DNA of 64,000 bases from assembly GCA_964455395.1 (NCBI GenBank), contig CAYVWB010000005.1:28633-92632 (forward strand), written 5' to 3'. This document shows, in pieces, positions 33,178 through 46,010 of the stretch; positions within the stretch are counted from its first letter, which is position 1; each line of letters begins with the position of its first letter. The stretch is from CAYVWB01 sp964455395. GTDB lineage: Bacteria > Desulfobacterota > Desulfovibrionia > Desulfovibrionales > Desulfovibrionaceae. The notes under the pieces were generated by a model. It ran no database searches and was not told the DNA's origin. It saw nothing but the letters and a program-made list of their open reading frames with translations. Both the position numbers and the translations under genes were made by a program.

Positions 33178-35286
33178 TTACCCTTTGGGCTCCTTGTCCT
33201 TGGGGGGTTCGCTTTCGTCGGCCTGTTCGGATTCGCCGGGCGTTTCGTCGGTTTGTCGCCGTTTCGCTTGCTCCTCCTGGATTTCGGCGAAGGATTTGGG
33301 CTTGGGCGGCGCTTCGTGGGGGTCCTTGTGGCGGTCGGTCTCCACGGAGGTTGTCTTGTCTGCTTCGTGCTGGCTGTCGGGGCCGGGTTCGAAGTCGAAC
33401 TCGTCTTCGGCCTCTTCCTTGGGGTCGGAAGCGGCGAGTTTGGCGGCTTGGTTCTTGACGGTCTTGATCTTGGGAGCCTTGCCATTGCTCATGGGCGGGA
33501 GGGTCTCGCCGCGGATGATGGCGTCGAGCTCCACGCCGGTGATGGTCTCGCGCTCCAGAAGCGCTTCCGCGATGGCGTGGAGGGTGTCCATGTTGTCGCG
33601 CAGCAGCTCCATGGCCTTGTCGTACGCTTCGGTGACGATGCGTTTGACTTCGGCGTCGATGAGTCGGGAGGTTTCCTCGGAGTAGTCCTTGTAGTGACCG
33701 AGGTCGCGGCCGATGAAGATCTCGTCCTGCTTCTCGCCATAGGAGAGGGGCCCCAGCGCGTCACTCATGCCGTAGTTGCAGACCATGCGTCGCGCGGTCT
33801 GGGTGGCGCGTTCGATGTCGTTGGAGGCGCCGGTGGTGAACTGCTTGAAGATGAGCTCTTCGGCGGCGCGTCCGCCCATGGCCATGGCGAGCTGACTTTC
33901 CAGGTAGTCGCGGGAGTAGCTCAGGCGGTCCTCCTCCGGCAGGAACTGGGTGACGCCGAGCGCGCGACCGCGGGGTATGATGGTGACTTTGTGCAAGGTG
34001 TCCGCGCCGGGCAGCAAGCGGCCCACCAGGGCGTGTCCCGCTTCGTGATAGGCGGTGGTGCGCTTTTCATGTTCGGACATGATGAGGCTGCGGCGCTCCT
34101 TGCCCATGAGGACCTTGTCCTTGGCTTCGTCGAAGTCGGCCATCTCCACCATGTTCTTGTCATGGCGGGCGGCGTTGAGCGCAGCTTCGTTGACGAGGTT
34201 CTCCAGATCCGCGCCGGAGAAGCCCGGGGTTCCTTTGGCGATGACGTCCAGGTCCACGTTGTCGGCCAAGGTGGTCTTGCGGGAATGGACTTCCAGGATG
34301 CGCTTGCGTCCCCGCACATCCGGAGTGGGCACCACCACCTGCCGGTCGAAGCGGCCGGGCCGCAACAGCGCGGGGTCCAGCACGTCCGGTCGGTTGGTGG
34401 CTGCGATGAGGATGACGCCCTCGTTGGATTCGAAGCCGTCCATCTCCACGAGGAGCTGGTTCAGGGTCTGTTCGCGTTCGTCATGTCCGCCGCCCAGTCC
34501 GGCGCCGCGCTGGCGGCCCACGGCGTCGATCTCGTCGATGAAGATGAGGCACGGCGCGTTCTTCTTTCCTTGGATGAAGAGGTCGCGCACGCGGGAAGCG
34601 CCCACGCCCACGAACATCTCCACGAAGTCCGAGCCGGAGATGGTGAAGAACGGCACGCCGGCTTCCCCGGCCACGGCCCGCGAGAGCAGCGTCTTGCCGG
34701 TGCCCGGGGGGCCCACCAGCAGCACGCCCTTGGGGATGCGCCCGCCCAGCCGGGTGAATTTCTTGGGTTCGCGCAGAAACTCCACCACTTCGGCGAGCTC
34801 GTCCTTGGCTTCATCCACGCCGGCCACGTCCTCGAAGGTGACGCGACCGTTTTCCTGGGTGATGAGCTTGGCTTTGGAGCGGCCGAAGCTCATGGCCTTG
34901 CCGCCCCCCCCTTGCATCTGCCGCATGAAGAATATCCACACGCCGATCAGCAACAGAAAAGGGAACCAGGAGAGGAGCAGGGTCATCAACAGGGAGTCTT
35001 CCTGAGGCTCCGCTTTGATGGCGACCCCGCGCGCCTTGAGCGTCTTGACGAGCTCGGGGTCGTCGGGCGCGAAGGTGTAGAAACGACCGCCTTCGGCGAG
35101 CTCCCCCATGACGCGCTGGCCTTGGATGGTGACCTGGGTGACGCTGCCGGACTCCACGCGCTGCATGAAGTCGCTGTAGGTGATCTCCTGAGCCATGTTG
35201 TGAGGCTGGCTGAAGAGGTTGAAGAGGACCACGATGACCAGCGAGATCACGGCCCAGAGGATGAGATTCTTGCTGATTGAGTTCAA
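33178..35286 (-). CDS. ftsH: ATP-dependent zinc metalloprotease FtsH
   Basis: The 702-residue membrane AAA+ protease has two N-terminal membrane helices flanking a periplasmic domain, Walker A GPPGTGKT (192-199), Walker B IFIDEIDAVGRQRG, the second region of homology ATNRPDVLDPALLRPGRFDR and the zinc site HEAGH. It degrades misfolded membrane proteins and regulatory targets. The C-terminal ~90 residues form a charged, Lys/Glu/Pro-rich tail longer than in E. coli. The start is TTG 35286 with AAGGAG 6-7 nt upstream; no ATG fits the conserved N-terminus. It lies divergent from tRNA-Sec and begins the folP-cdaA series. Confidence 0.97.
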   Translation of the reverse strand: MNSISKNLILWAVISLVIVVLFNLFSQPHNMAQEITYSDFMQRVESGSVTQVTIQGQRVMGELAEGGRFYTFAPDDPELVKTLKARGVAIKAEPQEDSLLMTLLLSWFPFLLLIGVWIFFMRQMQGGGGKAMSFGRSKAKLITQENGRVTFEDVAGVDEAKDELAEVVEFLREPKKFTRLGGRIPKGVLLVGPPGTGKTLLSRAVAGEAGVPFFTISGSDFVEMFVGVGASRVRDLFIQGKKNAPCLIFIDEIDAVGRQRGAGLGGGHDEREQTLNQLLVEMDGFESNEGVILIAATNRPDVLDPALLRPGRFDRQVVVPTPDVRGRKRILEVHSRKTTLADNVDLDVIAKGTPGFSGADLENLVNEAALNAARHDKNMVEMADFDEAKDKVLMGKERRSLIMSEHEKRTTAYHEAGHALVGRLLPGADTLHKVTIIPRGRALGVTQFLPEEDRLSYSRDYLESQLAMAMGGRAAEELIFKQFTTGASNDIERATQTARRMVCNYGMSDALGPLSYGEKQDEIFIGRDLGHYKDYSEETSRLIDAEVKRIVTEAYDKAMELLRDNMDTLHAIAEALLERETITGVELDAIIRGETLPPMSNGKAPKIKTVKNQAAKLAASDPKEEAEDEFDFEPGPDSQHEADKTTSVETDRHKDPHEAPPKPKSFAEIQEEQAKRRQTDETPGESEQADESEPPKDKEPKG

Positions 35287-35359
35287 GACTGGCTCCTTGA
35301 GCGGCTCTGACGGCGCGGAGCGCGCGTCGGGCCGTCGTCTATTCGTCTGCGGAAGGCGC

Positions 35360-35388
35360 TTGCCTCCGGGGGGTGTTGTCAGTTAAGC
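35360..35388 (+). promoter_or_regulatory. Candidate promoter of selC
   Basis: TTGCCT (35360-35365), 17 bases, TTAAGC (35383-35388), 13 bases before the tRNA. The match to sigma-70 is partial. Confidence 0.35.
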
Positions 35389-35401
35389 ACAGGGTTCTTG
35401 C

Positions 35402-35494
35402 GGAAGCGTTTCGTCACCGGTGTGGCGCCTGGTCTTCAAAACCAGTGGCGGGCTCATCCCCCGCGGTAGGTTCGACTCCTATACGCTTCCGCCA
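35402..35494 (+). tRNA. selC: tRNA-Sec (anticodon TCA)
   Basis: The acceptor arm is 8 bp (GGAAGCGT with ACGCTTCC), typical of bacterial tRNA-Sec. The anticodon stem CTGGT/ACCAG holds the loop CTTCAAA with anticodon TCA. A long variable arm and the T-loop GGTTCGACTCC follow, and CCA is encoded at 35492-35494. Its presence means the genome decodes some UGA codons as selenocysteine. selA and selB, and any in-frame UGA gene, are not visible in the window. Confidence 0.95.
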
Positions 35495-35883
35495 CCCCTC
35501 ATTGTTGATGCGCTGCGGCGGCTTGCGACAGCGCCGCCCTATCCTTTCACGAAGCGTCGGGCGTTCTTTATCGCGCCGTAATGTCCGTCCCGGAGAAGAC
35601 CCGTGTGGCGCTGGCTGCGCGCTCTGCGCCGCCGTGCGTGGGCCTTGTGGCTTGCGGACGCACGCGCTGTCGCCCCTTGGCGGCGTGTCGCCGCACCCCC
35701 GTCTCCTGTCCCTTGTCCAGCCAGACGGCCAAGCGGGAAGCCGATGCGCAGCTCGAGCGCAGCGTCGCCACTGTAGCTGATTTTCGTCACACATTCAAAA
35801 AGATTGAATACGACTCCGAGACGTGCGCGTCAACAACTCTACGAGACGCGCCGGTCAGCGCGGCATGGCGCGCTCCTCCCTGT
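35495..35883. other. 389-base gap between selC and argH
   Basis: No convincing gene. Near 35793-35809, ATTCAA-n5-TTGAAT forms a small AT-rich hairpin downstream of argH. An imperfect GC-rich hairpin around GAGCGCGCC/GGCGCGTCTC nearer the argH stop may serve as its terminator. Confidence 0.4.
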
Positions 35884-37299
<1,416 letters not shown>

Positions 37300-37304
37300 T
37301 GGCG

Positions 37305-38576
37305 CTACTCCTTGTCCGCGTGCGCGTGCTTCATGAACGCGCGCAGCCGCAGGGACTGCAGCCGGATGAAGCCGGCGGCGTCCTTCTGGTCATAGATCTC
37401 GTCTTCCTCGAAGGTGGCGAGATCCGCATCGTACAGAGAATACGGCGAAGTGCGCGCCAGAGGGTGCACGCCGCCCTTGTAGAGCTGGAGCCGCACTTCC
37501 CCCGTGACGCGCTCTTGCGCTTTGTCCATGAGCGCCTGCATGGCTTCGCGCTCCGGCGCATACCAGAAGCCGTTGTAGACGCACGCGGCGTAGGCGGGAA
37601 CGAGGGAGTCGCGGATGCGCATGAGCTCACGGTCCATGGTGACGCCTTCCAGGTCGCGGCGCGCGAGGAAGAGCACTGTGCCGCCCGGCGTCTCGTAGAC
37701 GCCGCGGGACTTCATGCCCACGAAGCGGTTCTCCACCATGTCGATGCGGCCCACCCCGTGGCGGCCGGCGATGGCGTTGGCCTGCTCCACGAGCGTTGCC
37801 GGAGAGAGCCGCTTGCCGTTGAGCGCCACGGGGTCGCCGGCTTCGAAGGCGATGGTCAGCTCTTCGGGTTCGTCGGGGGCGGCGTTCAGGGGCGTGGTCA
37901 TGCAGTAGCAGTCCGGCCCGGGCTCGGTTCCGGGGTCCTCCAATTCGCCGCCTTCGAAGGAGCAGTGGAGCATGTTGCGGTCCACGCTGTAGATCTTGCG
38001 CTTGTGCATGGGGATGGGGATGCCGTTGGCCTGGGCGAAAGCCGTGAGATCAGAACGGCTCTTCATGTCCCACTCGCGCCAGGGGGCGATGCACTTGAGC
38101 TCCGGCGCGAGCGCCGCGGCGGTCAGTTCGAAGCGGACCTGGTCGTTGCCTTTGCCGGTGGCGCCATGGGCGATGGCTTGGGCGCCCTCCTGACGGGCGA
38201 TTTCGACCATGCGTTTGGCGATGAGCGGGCGGGCGATGCTAGTGCCGAGGAAGTATTGTCCTTCNNNNNNNNNNTTGGCAATCAGCGGCCTTGCCAGTGC
38301 TGTCCCAAGCAGGTAGCGGCCTTCGTACTGGGCGGCGCTGCGCAACATGGGGAAGACGAAGTCGCGGGCGAACTCCTCGCGGAGGTCCTCCACGAAGGCT
38401 TTGGTCGCGCCTGTGGCAAGGGCTTTCTCCTCAAGACCGTCGAGCTCTTCCTGTTGACCGAGGTCCGCCGTGAGGGTGATGACCTCGGCGTCGTAGGTCT
38501 GCGCGAGCCACTTGAGGATGATGGAGGTGTCGAGCCCTCCGGAGTAGGCGAGGACGATCTTCCTGATGGCGGTCAT
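37305..38576 (-). CDS. argG: Argininosuccinate synthase, interrupted by an assembly gap
   Basis: It ligates citrulline and aspartate with ATP. Visible motifs are LAYSGGLDTSIILKWL (PP-motif), the GATGKGNDQVRFEL loop, and EFFIRK-like C-terminal regions. The coding sequence holds 10 N at 38265-38274. The peptide EGRYLLGTALARPLIA before the gap is followed after it by EGQYFLGTSIARPLIA, the same ArgG segment in a diverged version. A normal ArgG has this segment once. The real gene is therefore probably intact, but the sequence shown is a join of two overlapping, non-identical ends. ATG 38576 has GGGAG 9 nt upstream. Confidence 0.9.
   Translation of the reverse strand: MTAIRKIVLAYSGGLDTSIILKWLAQTYDAEVITLTADLGQQEELDGLEEKALATGATKAFVEDLREEFARDFVFPMLRSAAQYEGRYLLGTALARPLIAXXXXEGQYFLGTSIARPLIAKRMVEIARQEGAQAIAHGATGKGNDQVRFELTAAALAPELKCIAPWREWDMKSRSDLTAFAQANGIPIPMHKRKIYSVDRNMLHCSFEGGELEDPGTEPGPDCYCMTTPLNAAPDEPEELTIAFEAGDPVALNGKRLSPATLVEQANAIAGRHGVGRIDMVENRFVGMKSRGVYETPGGTVLFLARRDLEGVTMDRELMRIRDSLVPAYAACVYNGFWYAPEREAMQALMDKAQERVTGEVRLQLYKGGVHPLARTSPYSLYDADLATFEEDEIYDQKDAAGFIRLQSLRLRAFMKHAHADKE
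38215..38324. other. Scaffold gap flanked by diverged duplicate argG ends
   Basis: 38215-38264 and 38275-38324 are homologous 50-base stretches either side of 10 N. By eye they match at 32 of 50 positions and encode peptides identical at 12 of 16 residues. The two ends look like different versions of the same locus joined by a scaffolder. Confidence 0.9.
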
Positions 38577-39172
38577 ACCGTATGCTCCCGAAACGTGCGT
38601 GTGTGGATGATGCGTGGGCGACTTGGCGGATGATCGACGATGGATTGACGGCGTCTTGACGGTTGATCGGCGATGGTTTCGCGGCTGTCGCCTCCACGCG
38701 GGTTGTATGGCGTTGTCTATGGGCGTCCGTGTCCGTGGTGTGACGCGTCCCGGACCCGGCGGCATGCGCTCCCGGGGCGTGTACCGGGTCCATGCCAGAC
38801 GCTGACGCGTCCGTCACGGTCGTTCGCGCCGGTTCGGACGACGCTTTGCAGCGGCCTCGGCTTCCAGTCAAGATGCCTGCGACAGCCCCTCGAATCCGTT
38901 GAGCCCGTCAAACCTGTCAAGCCTGTTCGCGTTGCGCGTTGCGCCCGAGTTCATGGAACATCCATACGGGGGGGGATCATGACGGCGACACGACATGTCC
39001 CCCCCTTCCCCGTTTCGCCGTTCGCCGCTTCCGAAAACCTTTGAGAATGATTCCGGGGTTGATATCTTCTCTAACAATGCGCCATGCACCTGTTGGCCAT
39101 GTGGAGCGCAAGCGGGAACGCCCTTGCCGAAGGGTCCCCCGAGCGCCGCTCGACACGCCGTGTCGACAGGTT
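38577..39172. other. 596-base gap between argF and argG
   Basis: No convincing gene. It holds an 8-bp inverted repeat TCGACACG-C-CGTGTCGA at 39150-39166, close after the argF stop, without a T-run; a run of eight G at 38968-38975; and an AT-richer patch near 39040-39080 that may hold the argG promoter on the minus strand. Confidence 0.5.
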
Positions 39173-40090
39173 CTAGACAGCGCCACCGTGACCGACGAAC
39201 AAATGCTCGATGAGTGCTTTCTGTGCGTGGAGTCGGTTCTCCGCTTCATCCCAGACGGCGGAGTCCGGCCCTTCCAGCACTTCTTCCGTCACCTCCTCGC
39301 CGCGGTGCGCCGGCAGACAATGGAGGAAGACGGCTGCAGGATCGGCTGTGGCCATGAGCGCTGCGTTCACCTGATAGGGTTCGAAGACTTCGCGGGTGCG
39401 GCTGGCTTCCTCCTCCTGCCCCATGGAGACCCAGACGTCCGTGGTCACGCAGTGGGCGCCGGCGGCGGCTTCCGCGGGGTCCCGCGTGAGGTGGATGCGC
39501 GCGCCGAGTTCCCGGGAGGTCCGCAGTACGGCTTCCTCCGGATCGAAGCCTTCGGGGCACGCCAGGCGCAGCTCGAAGCCGAAGAGCGCCGCGGCGTTGC
39601 ACCAGGAGTTGGCCATGTTGTTGCCGTCGCCGAGCCAAGCGACCACGAGGTCGTCCATCGTCTCGAAGCGTTCGCGCAGGGTCATGACGTCGGCGAGCAG
39701 CTGGCAGGGGTGGAAGCGGTCCGAGAGCGCGTTGATGACGGGGACGGTCCCGAAGCGCGCCAGATCCTCCAGGGTGCGTTGGGAGAAGACGCGCGCCACC
39801 ACCAGATCCACGTACCGGGATAGGACGCGCGCCGTGTCCTGAATGGGTTCGTTGCGGCCCAGCTGCGTCTCGCGGGGGGTCATGAAGAGGGCGTCGCCCC
39901 CCAGGTGACGCACCGCCACTTCAAAGGAGAGTCGGGTGCGGGTGGAGGCCTTTTCGAACAGGAGCGCAGCCGTCTTGCCGGCGAGGAGGTCCGAGCGCTC
40001 GTCGTTGCGCTTCATCTCCAGCGCGCGGTCCACCACGGCGGCGGCGCGTTCGCGGTCCAGATCCAGCAGGGAGAGGCAGTGTTGCGTCAT
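39173..40090 (-). CDS. argF: Ornithine carbamoyltransferase
   Basis: The 305-residue enzyme forms citrulline from ornithine and carbamoyl phosphate. The carbamoyl-phosphate loop FEKASTRTRLSFE, the conserved HPCQLLAD, the ornithine loop region VWVSMGQEEE and HCLPAHRGEEV are all present. This set separates OTC from aspartate carbamoyltransferase. The ribosome site before ATG 40090 is weak. It is the first gene of argF-argG-argH, though 596 bases lie before argG. Confidence 0.97.
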   Translation of the reverse strand: MTQHCLSLLDLDRERAAAVVDRALEMKRNDERSDLLAGKTAALLFEKASTRTRLSFEVAVRHLGGDALFMTPRETQLGRNEPIQDTARVLSRYVDLVVARVFSQRTLEDLARFGTVPVINALSDRFHPCQLLADVMTLRERFETMDDLVVAWLGDGNNMANSWCNAAALFGFELRLACPEGFDPEEAVLRTSRELGARIHLTRDPAEAAAGAHCVTTDVWVSMGQEEEASRTREVFEPYQVNAALMATADPAAVFLHCLPAHRGEEVTEEVLEGPDSAVWDEAENRLHAQKALIEHLFVGHGGAV

Positions 40091-40359
40091 GATCGATAAA
40101 TCCGGGTGTGCCGGCGGCGTGCGGCCGCGGCGGGCTCGCTACGCGCCGGCGTTGTGCGGCGCCGGGCCGGAAGAGCGGTTATATACGGTGTGACGGCCGG
40201 CTTGTAAAGGATGGAAGACGACGCCGAGCCGGATGGAAGGAGCGCGTCTCGCGCGGCCTTGCGTCTTGCCGAGTGGGCGTGCGCAAGGCAGGATCGATCA
40301 TCCACCCTGTCATCCTTGTACTCCGGAGGCGTTCCCCCTTGCCGCCAGCGTGTCTTTCC

Positions 40360-40686
40360 ATGCGCCTGACGCATTGCGTCCTTGTCGTGTTCCTTGCGCT
40401 GAGTCTTTCCTTGTGCGCAGCGTGGGGCGATTCGCGCCCACACCCCGCGGACGTCGTGGGCGTCTACGCTCTGGAGAATCCGAACGAACCCGCCGCCGTA
40501 CTGACCTTGCTTGCGGAGGGCTCGGGCTCGTTCCGTTCCGGGAATCGGACGGCGCCGCTGACGTGGAGCAAGGAGGGCGACGCGATCATGCTGGTTTTCG
40601 AAGGGAGGTCGATACGAGCGACGTATCACGGTGACGCCTTGGACATGCCTGTGGGGACAAACGTCCTGCCATTGCAGCGAGGCTGA
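40360..40686 (+). CDS. Small secreted protein of unknown function
   Basis: The 108-residue product from ATG 40360 starts with a signal peptide (MRLTHCVLVVFLALSLSL, then CAAWGDS). Cleavage could be by signal peptidase I after AAWG; a lipoprotein reading at the Cys is weaker because Leu precedes it. The mature part has VVGVYALENP, LTLLAEGSGSF and GTNVLPLQRG, in the style of a short beta-sandwich lipocalin-like or DUF4488-like domain, but I do not recognise the family. No strong ribosome site is visible. It precedes the signalling cassette by 288 bases. Confidence 0.55.
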   Translation: MRLTHCVLVVFLALSLSLCAAWGDSRPHPADVVGVYALENPNEPAAVLTLLAEGSGSFRSGNRTAPLTWSKEGDAIMLVFEGRSIRATYHGDALDMPVGTNVLPLQRG

Positions 40687-40974
40687 GGGTCGATCGTGGG
40701 CTGTCGGACGTATCCGGAGTCGGTTCGAGCTGATAATTGTTCCTATTTTTTTGGGACTGTCTCCGCCATCCCACAGTCCTGTCACGCAATCTTCACACTG
40801 TTTGGCTACTGTCCAGCCTCGATTCCTGCACAGGCGCAGCCGGCAACGCGCCTCCATCGGGGGGTTTCGTTCGGGGCGTCTCGGCGTGTTGCGCGGTCTC
40901 GCCGTCGTTGCGATGCCCTTCGGATTCCCGCACATCCATGTGCACACCCTTGTCGCCCCAACAGAGCAGCGGTC

Positions 40975-43017
<2,043 letters not shown>

Positions 43018-43034
43018 CCGTAACCGGATCATCC

Positions 43035-43907
43035 ATGAGCGCACCCATCAAACGACTCCTCGCCAAGAAGGACCTCGCCTCCCTCGTGGAGGAAACCGCC
43101 GAGGCCCTCGGCGTACGCGCCACCGTGCTGGACGCGGACGGCGCCCACGTCTACGGCGCCCCCTTGCTCGCCAGCAACAGCGCCAGCAACACCAGCTACG
43201 CCATCTCCGTGGACGGCGAAATGCTTGGCTCCGTGCACGGCTCCCAAGTGCTGGCGGACCTCATCAGCTTCGCCGCTTATCGGGAAAAGCAGCGCAAATC
43301 CCTCACCCAGGACGGCCTTTCCCGGCTCAACGAGCTCACCCTGCTCTATGAAGTGACGGAGAAAATCGCCCACGCTTCGGACCCCGTCAACGTCGGGCGC
43401 ATCGTCATCGACGCCGCCAAACGGCTCATCAGCGCAGACACCGTCACCGTGTTCGTGCTCACTCCGGAGGAACGCGGCGGCGAGCCCGCGCTCGCCACCC
43501 TCGCCGCCGAAGGCGAGCTCCCGGCAGACGCCCAGAAACACGCTGCCGTCGTGCTGTCTCAGACGCTGGCCAAAGGTCGCTCCGAGATCATCAACCGGAG
43601 CGAAACCACCGCTGGCGGGTCGTCTTCCGCAGCGGAGGCTTCCATGCTCTGCGCGCCACTCAAGCGCGACGGCGTTGCATGCGGCGCCATCCTGCTGACG
43701 AGCCTCGCTCCCCACGAATACGCTTCCCAGGAACTCTCCCTGATCAACACGCTGTCGCATCTCGCTTCCATGGCGCTGGAGCGGCTGCAGTTGCGGGAGA
43801 GCATGCAGAAACTTTCCCCTGGCCTGCGCAAGAGCGCCGCCGTGCTCAAAGCGCTCGCCACGGAAGCGCAAGACGCGCTCGCGCCCCGGCCCCCGTACAG
43901 GACCTGA
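43035..43907 (+). CDS. GAF-domain protein
   Basis: The 290-residue soluble protein has a GAF domain at about residues 105-255 (LYEVTEKIAHASDPVNVGR through INTLSHLASMALERLQL). An N-terminal ~85-residue domain with HVYGAPLLAS and YAISVDGEMLGSVHG resembles a second, smaller sensory module. There is no output domain. It sits 17 bases after the kinase and 13 before the REC-TPR-REC gene, so it is probably a ligand-binding partner in the same pathway. The ligand is unknown. Confidence 0.82.
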   Translation: MSAPIKRLLAKKDLASLVEETAEALGVRATVLDADGAHVYGAPLLASNSASNTSYAISVDGEMLGSVHGSQVLADLISFAAYREKQRKSLTQDGLSRLNELTLLYEVTEKIAHASDPVNVGRIVIDAAKRLISADTVTVFVLTPEERGGEPALATLAAEGELPADAQKHAAVVLSQTLAKGRSEIINRSETTAGGSSSAAEASMLCAPLKRDGVACGAILLTSLAPHEYASQELSLINTLSHLASMALERLQLRESMQKLSPGLRKSAAVLKALATEAQDALAPRPPYRT

Positions 43908-43920
43908 TGGAGATTTGGTC

Positions 43921-45645
43921 ATGGCCCAAGGCAAGCAAGTACTGCTCATAGAAAAAGATCGCATCCAGCAGAAAGTGCTGGCGAACCTGCTTTCGTTCGG
44001 CGGTCACAACGCGGTGGTCCTCAACGGGGACCAGGAAAGCCTGGCGCGCACCCTCCAGCACGAACATATCGACATCGTCCTGGTGGACTGGAAGCTGCTG
44101 GAACGTAACGACATGGAGTTGCTCACGCAGATGCGCGAGCTCGGCGTGGGCGAAAAATACGGCTTGCTGACCATGCTGCCCGAAGTGGACCGGGGCGAAG
44201 CCGAACAAGCCGCCAACGCCGGCGTGCTCCACCATATCCCCAAGCCCTTCGGCGGGGAGACCCTGGACGAAAAAATTCGCGCCGCCGCCGAGAGCGAGTC
44301 GGATGCCGCCGATACCGAGGATAAAGCGCAAGCCGCGGAGACCGCCGCCGGCTCAAACGCGCCCTCAGCCGCCTCCGAAACGCCCGCTTCCGCCGAAGAA
44401 CAGGCTGCGCCCAAGCTCTCCCCCAAAGACACACACACGCCCAAGTCCATGGAGGAGTTCCTCAAATCCGGCGTACGCCCCAAGTCCAAGTACACCCCGG
44501 AGCAGGAAGCCCGACTGCGGTTCCGCCGCGGCAAGAAAGCCCTGGAAGCGCGCAAGTACAACAAAGCCGGCGCCGAATTCGCCGCCGCGCTGAAGAACAA
44601 ACCCCTTTTCCCGGACGCGCACAAAGGGCTCGCCATGGCTTACCAAGGCGTGCGCGACATCTCCAAATTCCGCCACCACCTCATGAAAACGGTGGAGACC
44701 TACCTCCGCCTGGGCATGATGGAGCGCGCGAAGAACTTCTTCCCCATCGTCAAGCGCCACCACCCGGACGCTCCCAACATCTTCAAGACCTACGCGCAGA
44801 GCCTGCGGCGCAAAGGCAACACCCAGCATGCGGCGGACGCCCTTCTGGTGGCGGAGGAGTTCTTCCCCAACGACATCGACGTGCCCATCGCCCTCGCCGA
44901 GCTCTACCAGGAAGCCGGCCAGAACGAGGAAGCCCTGCAAAACGTCACCAAAGCCCTCGAATCCGGCGGCGGTGAACGCGCCGGCGAGCTCTACATGACG
45001 CTGACGGGCAAGCAATGGTCCACCGTGCTCGGTCCAGAAGGCGCACAGGAGGAAGCCCCCGAAGCCGCGCCGTCTGCGCCCCCGCAGCAAGGCGACGAGG
45101 ACGACTACATCACCGTGGAGGCTGACGACGTCACACAAGCCGTGGCGGACGCCCTGGCCGGCTTCGCCGCCAAGGACACCAAAGCTGAAGCTCCACCGCC
45201 TGAAGAGGAAGTGGTGGAGATCGCCACCCTGGAGGACTCCTACGTCAGCCCGCAGCAAGCGCCGGAGAACCCCACCCTGCTCATCGTGGACGACGAACCC
45301 CACATCCGCATGCTCCTGGAGGAGGCCTTGGAGGAGCTCGAAGACGACGATGTCAACATCATCATGGCCGAAAACGGCCTCGAGGGCCTGGAGACCATCA
45401 AGCGCGAACGGCCCAACCTCGTCTTCCTCGACGTCATGATGCCCAAGATGAACGGCTTCGAAGTCTGCGAAACCGTCAAGAAAAAGCTCGTCATGGACGA
45501 CGTCTTCATCGTCATGCTCACCGCCAAAGGCCAGGAGTTCGACAAGGTCAAAGGCCGTGAAGCCGGCGCGGACATCTACATGACCAAGCCTTTCAGCCCG
45601 ATGGAAGTGCTCACGCTGGCGCGCAAGATTCTCGGCCTCGTCTGA
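43921..45645 (+). CDS. REC-TPR-REC response-regulator protein
   Basis: The 574-residue protein has an N-terminal receiver (LLIEKDRIQ, phospho-Asp in IVLVDWKLL, Lys in IPKPFG) and an Ala/Glu-rich linker. A tetratricopeptide-type region of about 200 residues follows (RRGKKALEARKYNKAGAEFA, HKGLAMAYQGVRD, IALAELYQEAGQNEEAL). A second acidic linker leads to a full C-terminal receiver (VDDEPHIR, LVFLDVMMPKMNG, MLTAKG, MTKPFSP). No DNA-binding or enzymatic output is seen; TPRs suggest protein binding. ATG 43921 has GGAG 8 nt upstream. It is likely the target of the neighbouring hybrid kinase. Confidence 0.88.
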   Translation: MAQGKQVLLIEKDRIQQKVLANLLSFGGHNAVVLNGDQESLARTLQHEHIDIVLVDWKLLERNDMELLTQMRELGVGEKYGLLTMLPEVDRGEAEQAANAGVLHHIPKPFGGETLDEKIRAAAESESDAADTEDKAQAAETAAGSNAPSAASETPASAEEQAAPKLSPKDTHTPKSMEEFLKSGVRPKSKYTPEQEARLRFRRGKKALEARKYNKAGAEFAAALKNKPLFPDAHKGLAMAYQGVRDISKFRHHLMKTVETYLRLGMMERAKNFFPIVKRHHPDAPNIFKTYAQSLRRKGNTQHAADALLVAEEFFPNDIDVPIALAELYQEAGQNEEALQNVTKALESGGGERAGELYMTLTGKQWSTVLGPEGAQEEAPEAAPSAPPQQGDEDDYITVEADDVTQAVADALAGFAAKDTKAEAPPPEEEVVEIATLEDSYVSPQQAPENPTLLIVDDEPHIRMLLEEALEELEDDDVNIIMAENGLEGLETIKRERPNLVFLDVMMPKMNGFEVCETVKKKLVMDDVFIVMLTAKGQEFDKVKGREAGADIYMTKPFSPMEVLTLARKILGLV

Positions 45646-46010
45646 GGCGCGCATCGCTGCGCGCCGCTGCGCTCCATTCAGATGCGCCGCCTTCACCCGA
45701 CGCTTTGCCGTCTTCCGGTTTTGCCGTCGGGCCTCTCTCCGGAAACGGCTCCCCACCATTTTGCCGCGCCGACAAGCGTTTCGCCGTCTTGACGCCGGTG
45801 CGTCATCGCCGAGCGCTGCCTGTGGAGCGCCCTTCGCCGGTCCAGGAGATGACTTGGCCGAGCCCCCCGCGCCAAGGAGCATCCAGGCGCCAGCCCTCTT
45901 GGCGGGTCGCGCGTCATCTGGCATGCGGTCGCAGCGCCCCCGGCTCGGACGCGCACACGCGACATGGGTGTCTTTCAATCAAGATTTGAAGGAGACGCCT
46001 GAAGAAATCG
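45646..46010. other. 365-base convergent intergenic region
   Basis: Immediately after the REC-TPR-REC stop, GGCGCGC-ATCGCT-GCGCGCC (45646-45665) forms a perfect 7-bp GC hairpin with no T-run. It may end transcription of the cassette. The rest shows no convincing gene. Confidence 0.5.

Noticed and set aside
37305..38576. argG as a genuine tandem-duplicated or pseudogenised gene
   Set aside because: The duplication lies exactly at a run of N with diverged flanks, so an assembly join explains it better.
39030..39070. Fur-like box near GAGAATGATTC
   Set aside because: Only a partial half-site matches the 19-base consensus, and the argG/argF context gives no reason for iron control.
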